Assembly (NCBI RefSeq): GCF_000407545.1
Contig: NZ_ASWH01000001.1
Coordinates: forward strand, 558,001 to 622,000
Direction of reading: 5' to 3'
Length of the DNA: 64,000 nucleotides
Source of the DNA: Enterococcus gilvus ATCC BAA-350
GTDB lineage: Bacteria; Bacillota; Bacilli; Lactobacillales; Enterococcaceae
The position numbers and the translations under genes are program-made. Shown here piece after piece: positions 61,046 to 64,000 of the stretch. Below the pieces are notes generated by a model, which was not told the origin of the DNA, searched no databases, and worked only from the letters and a program-made list of their open reading frames with translations. Positions within the stretch are counted from its first letter, which is position 1. Each line of letters starts with the position of its first letter.

Positions 61046-61342
61046 ATGAATATTTCACAGGATGCTTTAGCAGAAATGTGTCCGCCCGAAGTAGGCGAAT
61101 ATATTGACGAAAAGATTTTGCCGGAATACGCAAACGGTAAAAACACGGCGAAAATGATAGCAAACTCAATGGCGCAGGATGCTTTGGAAAGGCTTAATTT
61201 AAAACATGAAAATCATATCGAATATTACAAGCTATATTCAGATTTAGCGTTAATTGATCCGTATATCAGCGCAAAAGTCAATCGCTGTATTTTAGTAGGG
61301 TACATTCAAACAATTTTCGATGAGTGGGAAAATGAATGTTAA
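61046..61342 (+). CDS. Hypothetical phage protein (98 aa)
   Basis: A 98-residue helical, mildly acidic protein. No domain is recognised. GAGGAGGTG precedes the ATG. The C-terminal half (LYSDLALIDPYISAKVNRCILVGYIQTIFDEWENEC) looks like a compact helical unit. It belongs to the string of small genes between the helicase and the late genes, where phages keep host-takeover factors. Confidence 0.6.
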   Translation: MNISQDALAEMCPPEVGEYIDEKILPEYANGKNTAKMIANSMAQDALERLNLKHENHIEYYKLYSDLALIDPYISAKVNRCILVGYIQTIFDEWENEC

Positions 61343-61434
61343 CTAAGTTAATCAACTTGAATATTAAAAGCTTTGCAAAGTGGTCAATCAGAGAAGAATG
61401 TATGCATAGGAAAATAAATTAAAAGGAGCACATA

Positions 61435-61633
61435 ATGAGTACTTTTATTAAGGATCGTAGTTTTAATCCATACCCTCACTTAGTGTTTGAAAACTATTCA
61501 TCCGCTACAGATGAAATAGTTAATCAATCTAAAGCAAGGTTTTAGAATTGTGGATTGGTATTCAAATGCAAATTTCTATGGGGCGAAAGATTACAGTAGT
61601 TTGTTTTTAGTCTATTCTTCTAAAAGTATTTAA
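61435..61633 (+). pseudogene. Small phage gene split by a +1 frameshift at TTT-TAG
   Basis: From the ATG at 61435 (AAAAGGAG upstream) the frame encodes 36 residues and stops at TAG 61543. The +1 frame continues at once as RIVDWYSNANFYGAKDYSSL and ends at 61633. The junction is AGG TTT TAG A in a run of four Ts. Removing one T would give one intact protein of about 66 residues. It is either an inactivating T insertion, a sequencing error, or a programmed +1 shift, since UUU can re-pair after the slip. Confidence 0.55.
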
Positions 61634-61660
61634 TTTGGGGCTATCAAGGAGGAAAAGTAA

Positions 61661-61858
61661 ATGGATAAAATTTTTGAGAATGTTTGGAATCGAAGAGACG
61701 AAGCTTTAGCTTGGTACACAAATGTAGAGAAAGATTTTAAGCGTGAGCAAGGCATTAATCCTAAGAAGCTTGCAAAGATTTGCAAGGAAGAAGGAACAAC
61801 GATAGATGAATTTCTTCCCTACGCACAAAAACGAGCGAAAGAAGAAAACGTACAGTAA
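61661..61858 (+). CDS. Hypothetical phage protein (65 aa)
   Basis: A 65-residue charged protein, MDKIFENVWNRRDEALAWYT followed by INPKKLAKICKEEGTTIDEF, with a lysine-rich tail. CAAGGAGG precedes the ATG. The second half could be a small helix-turn-helix-like unit, but this is not certain. No function is known. Confidence 0.6.
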   Translation: MDKIFENVWNRRDEALAWYTNVEKDFKREQGINPKKLAKICKEEGTTIDEFLPYAQKRAKEENVQ

Positions 61859-61887
61859 TGAAGAAGATCGTGTCAGGAGGATAATTT

Positions 61888-62040
61888 ATGAACTTGTATT
61901 TCGATCAAAAAGTTTTTAGAGAGCATAAAAAAGCTATAGAGATCAAGCAATCTAAGGTTGATCATAGACGATTCATTGAACGTTCGAATCGCAAACAGCT
62001 TTGTCGGAAAAAGAATAGACGTGTCCAATCTATACGTTAG
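61888..62040 (+). CDS. Very basic small phage protein (50 aa)
   Basis: A 50-residue protein, MNLYFDQKVFREHKKAIEIK and then an arginine- and lysine-rich tail (KKNRRVQSIR). CAGGAGG lies at a good distance before the ATG. Such basic tails suggest nucleic-acid binding; this is inference. The stop codon is just before the ribosome binding site of the next gene. Confidence 0.55.
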   Translation: MNLYFDQKVFREHKKAIEIKQSKVDHRRFIERSNRKQLCRKKNRRVQSIR

Positions 62041-62063
62041 TGGAGGAGTTGGAGGAAATAAAA

Positions 62064-62270
62064 ATGGGTTTAACAGTTTTTAAAATGGAATTTTATCATT
62101 TTGATAATACTTCAATCACGATGATGAAAAATAGTAAGTTTCTGTATAGCGTGGAAATTGTAGATGATAACGGCAGGTACGAATTTAGTAACGGTCTGAC
62201 ATTCAAAGAAGCAAAAGCGATTGTAGACAGTGAAATTCAAACATTTGCAGATAAGTTGAAAGTCAATTAA
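62064..62270 (+). CDS. Hypothetical phage protein (68 aa)
   Basis: A 68-residue protein starting MGLTVFKMEFYHFDNTSITM. GGAGG (62051-62055) eight bases before the ATG at 62064 is the reason for this start; an in-frame GTG at 62040 is possible. The strand-rich first half and helical second half (TFKEAKAIVDSEIQTFADKL) suggest a small folded domain. No function is known. Confidence 0.6.
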   Translation: MGLTVFKMEFYHFDNTSITMMKNSKFLYSVEIVDDNGRYEFSNGLTFKEAKAIVDSEIQTFADKLKVN

Positions 62271-62302
62271 TGACGGAAATCACGTAGGAAGGAATGGTCA
62301 GT

Positions 62303-62479
62303 ATGAAGGTTTATATCGTAGCAATAACAGATTCAACATATATGTTTCCGGTTTGTGATGGGAAACTTTTTAAAATGAAATCTGCAGCTCAAAAAGCTTG
62401 TGACAGATACAACGGAACGCACCCTAATAAAGCGAAAGTATTAGTCGCCGATAATTGGCATTTGGAGGACGGCGAATGA
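62303..62479 (+). CDS. Hypothetical phage protein (58 aa)
   Basis: A 58-residue protein, MKVYIVAITDSTYMFPVCDG followed by a helix with SAAQKACDRYNGTHP. The ATG at 62303 is about ten bases after AGGAAGG, better than the ATG at 62294 next to it. The stop overlaps the start of the next gene (ATGA), so both are translated together. No function is known. Confidence 0.6.
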   Translation: MKVYIVAITDSTYMFPVCDGKLFKMKSAAQKACDRYNGTHPNKAKVLVADNWHLEDGE

Positions 62480-62814
62480 ATATTATCAAAATAATTTTTG
62501 AAGTAATCGGTTATGCATTAAACATTGCGCTATTAATTTATTGGGCGTATTTCATTTTTTACGGTGGGATTTGGCAAGTTGGAAACTTTATGAATATAGA
62601 ACTAGAAGGCTTGCTGAGGAACAGTAAGAAAGCATACAAATCAACTAACGGAAAGTTCAAAGTGAAAGAAATATCTAATGTCATACAATTTGACGAAATG
62701 GGCTATCCTCTACGGCTAGTTATGATTGATTTAGACAATGGTACTGTCGATCATGTTTGGCGGGATACTACAGAAAGAGAAGGTGACGTGGTGTTAGAGT
62801 GGACTAAAATTTAG
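62476..62814 (+). CDS. Membrane-anchored phage protein (112 aa)
   Basis: A 112-residue protein with an N-terminal hydrophobic segment (IIFEVIGYALNIALLIYWAYFIFYGGIW) that could cross the membrane once, and a soluble domain after it (KFKVKEISNVIQFDEMGYPLRLVMIDLDNG). TTGGAGG precedes the ATG at 62476. It overlaps the previous stop by four bases. The function is unknown. Confidence 0.6.
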   Translation: MNIIKIIFEVIGYALNIALLIYWAYFIFYGGIWQVGNFMNIELEGLLRNSKKAYKSTNGKFKVKEISNVIQFDEMGYPLRLVMIDLDNGTVDHVWRDTTEREGDVVLEWTKI

Positions 62815-62852
62815 TTCCGCTAACCACGCCAATTAAGGAGGGATGATTAATA

Positions 62853-63017
62853 ATGACGATTAGATTTAGGAGAATTAGAGCAAAAGGACAAATTAAGAAG
62901 AACAGCTATATAAAATATTTGAAAAGAAAACACGACTATACCAACTGTAGTTGGTGCAATCGTGTTATCAAGAAAAATTCTAATTTTTGCTGTTGGTGTG
63001 GCAAGTCAATTAATTAA
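62853..63017 (+). CDS. Basic zinc-ribbon microprotein (54 aa)
   Basis: A 54-residue gene starting MTIRFRRIRAKGQIKKNSYI. The C-terminal half has two cysteine pairs, CSWC and CCWCG, spaced as in a rubredoxin-like zinc ribbon. The N-terminal half is strongly basic. GGAGGG precedes the ATG at some distance (63 bases cannot be excluded for another start, but none is in frame). Its last 8 bases overlap the convergent DUF2321 gene. It may bind nucleic acid or a host factor. Confidence 0.55.
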   Translation: MTIRFRRIRAKGQIKKNSYIKYLKRKHDYTNCSWCNRVIKKNSNFCCWCGKSIN

Positions 63018-63495
63018 AGATGGTCTTTTTAACAGTTTCCGACAGAACATCGACTAATAAATTATAAAGTGAATCTTTAACTAATTTAGAAGCTTTAGAA
63101 TAGCCTTTGGAAAATTTTGCTTCAGCAACTTTAGTTTTAGGTGTATCAACTAATAAATCGGGAATCGCTGATTCAATAAGTTGTTTATCTTGATCACTCA
63201 GACCATCATCTAACGCGACTAATTCAGCTGCACCTTCTAAAATCTTTTGAGTCCATGGGAATGGTGTTCCACAAGACTTACAGTAATTTGGAACTGATTT
63301 AGTGAATCCAACTGTAATCACTCCATCAATGTCTCTATCACCTAAAATTGCTTGTTCACAGTTAGGGCAGGTGACAATAACCTTTTCACCACATAATTCG
63401 CAAAATTCAGGTGGATTTGGATTGTTAGATGAACTGTAGTGATCAGTTACTTGGTGACCGTTTAAACATATTTTTTGATAGTATTGTTTTCCCAT
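63010..63495 (-). CDS. DUF2321 family zinc-ribbon protein
   Basis: A 161-residue protein matching DUF2321 (PF10083). It starts MGKQYYQKICLNGHQVTDHY and has three further cysteine pairs (FCELCGEK, VTCPNCEQ, NYCKSCGTPF) that should bind zinc. The C-terminal half is helical. The function is unknown. AAGGAGG on the minus strand sets the start at 63495. It has its own promoter (TATAAT on the minus strand, 63542-63547). Its orientation against the early operon suggests expression in the lysogen. Confidence 0.82.
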   Translation of the reverse strand: MGKQYYQKICLNGHQVTDHYSSSNNPNPPEFCELCGEKVIVTCPNCEQAILGDRDIDGVITVGFTKSVPNYCKSCGTPFPWTQKILEGAAELVALDDGLSDQDKQLIESAIPDLLVDTPKTKVAEAKFSKGYSKASKLVKDSLYNLLVDVLSETVKKTIFN

Positions 63496-63627
63496 TGTTA
63501 ACCTCCTTATCAATATTTCAGTGGACCACTCACTGATAAGGAGATTATATCAAATAAAGCATTTACAAAACGATTGTAATTAAAAAGAAGGCTAACTCAG
63601 CCTATCAAGTAAGAAAAGAGGTATGAA

Positions 63628-64000
63628 ATGAATAAACAAGAATTGATTGAAAAGATAAAAGCGAATGGCGAATGGTTTGAAACAAATAGGTATGTGAAAA
63701 TCACCAAGGCTGTTGAGCTCATTAGCCAACTAGACGAACCGCAGAAAGTCAAAGTGCCGGCGTTTGTAGCACCATTTATCGAAAAACTAAAAATCACGAA
63801 CCGTAGATATGGTGTTGAATTAGAAAAAGCATATAACAATGAAGAAGACGAAGAATTAGTAATTTGGCTTTGGTTTAACGAAAACGTCTTGACCTTGTTT
63901 AGAGCGTTAGAAAAAGGCTACGAGGTCGAGGAAGAGCCGAAATGGAAAATAATTAATGATCAAAAATACTGTCTGACATCAATAGAAGCAGGATATGGCA
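63628..64000 (+). CDS. DUF1642 phage protein (3' truncated by window edge)
   Basis: The first 124 codons of a gene that runs off the window. MNKQELIEKIKANGEWFETN is followed by PQKVKVPAFVAPFIEKLK, the typical DUF1642 motif, and then an acidic stretch and ALEKGYEVEEEPKW. DUF1642 proteins are common in phages of Lactobacillales; their function is not known. AAGAGG precedes the ATG. Confidence 0.82.
   Translation, partial: MNKQELIEKIKANGEWFETNRYVKITKAVELISQLDEPQKVKVPAFVAPFIEKLKITNRRYGVELEKAYNNEEDEELVIWLWFNENVLTLFRALEKGYEVEEEPKWKIINDQKYCLTSIEAGYG

Overview
The window looks like a chromosomal segment of a low-to-mid G+C Gram-positive coccus of the order Lactobacillales, most likely an Enterococcus. 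This is an inference from the PTS-rich sugar loci, the PflB fermentation enzyme, an RNase J2 with degenerate catalytic motifs, a GlcT-controlled ptsG, an enterococcal-type L,D-transpeptidase and a short SRP RNA. No species-level marker is present.

Host part (1 to about 48,960). It opens with the end of a MetQ-type lipoprotein, a DUF169 protein and a MetN/MetI-type ABC importer. Next come an MFS permease, a large membrane protein with two hypothetical genes, and a GyrI-like/HAD pair. An RpiR-controlled beta-glucoside PTS operon (IIC, 6-phospho-beta-glucosidase, IIB, IIA) ends in a tandem array of hairpin-forming 106-bp repeats. A CstR-like regulator and a DsrE protein lie divergent from a three-gene rhodanese/CoA-disulfide reductase operon, with CstR-type operators in both promoters. 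A six-gene sugar or polyol locus follows (DeoC aldolase, fructose-type PTS, two dehydrogenases, DeoR regulator), then menA and an NCS2 purine permease.

From 25.4 to 29.7 kb an AT-rich stretch carries two paralogous OmpR-like regulators without a phosphorylatable aspartate and a coiled-coil protein. It leads to pflB, an L,D-transpeptidase, a TPR regulator, asd, rnjB (RNase J2), a DHA2 exporter, ytoI-nrnA and glcT-ptsG with its antiterminator target. The host part ends with several small conserved genes, tadA and ffs.

Prophage part (about 48,960 to the end). A tyrosine integrase begins directly downstream of the ffs terminator, so the SRP RNA gene is the probable attachment site. The order is that of a temperate siphophage: integrase, membrane protein, CI-like S24 repressor, operator region, Cro-like protein and small early proteins. 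The replication module follows: winged helix, Sak4-like ATPase, DUF669, prim-pol, VapE helicase, an iteron-like origin, VRR-NUC and an SNF2-type helicase. Many small late-early genes come last. The right end, structural genes and attR lie outside the window.

The least ordinary signals are in the prophage. Two replication genes (VapE and SNF2 helicase) have no ATG, GTG or TTG codon at their homology-defined starts, yet have a Shine-Dalgarno sequence correctly spaced from ATC and ATT. A third small gene is split by a UUU-UAG junction that one +1 shift would repair. Nine copies of TGACGACAC or near variants occupy the only long non-coding gap. In the host part the hairpin-repeat array and the unphosphorylatable regulator pair are the best leads.
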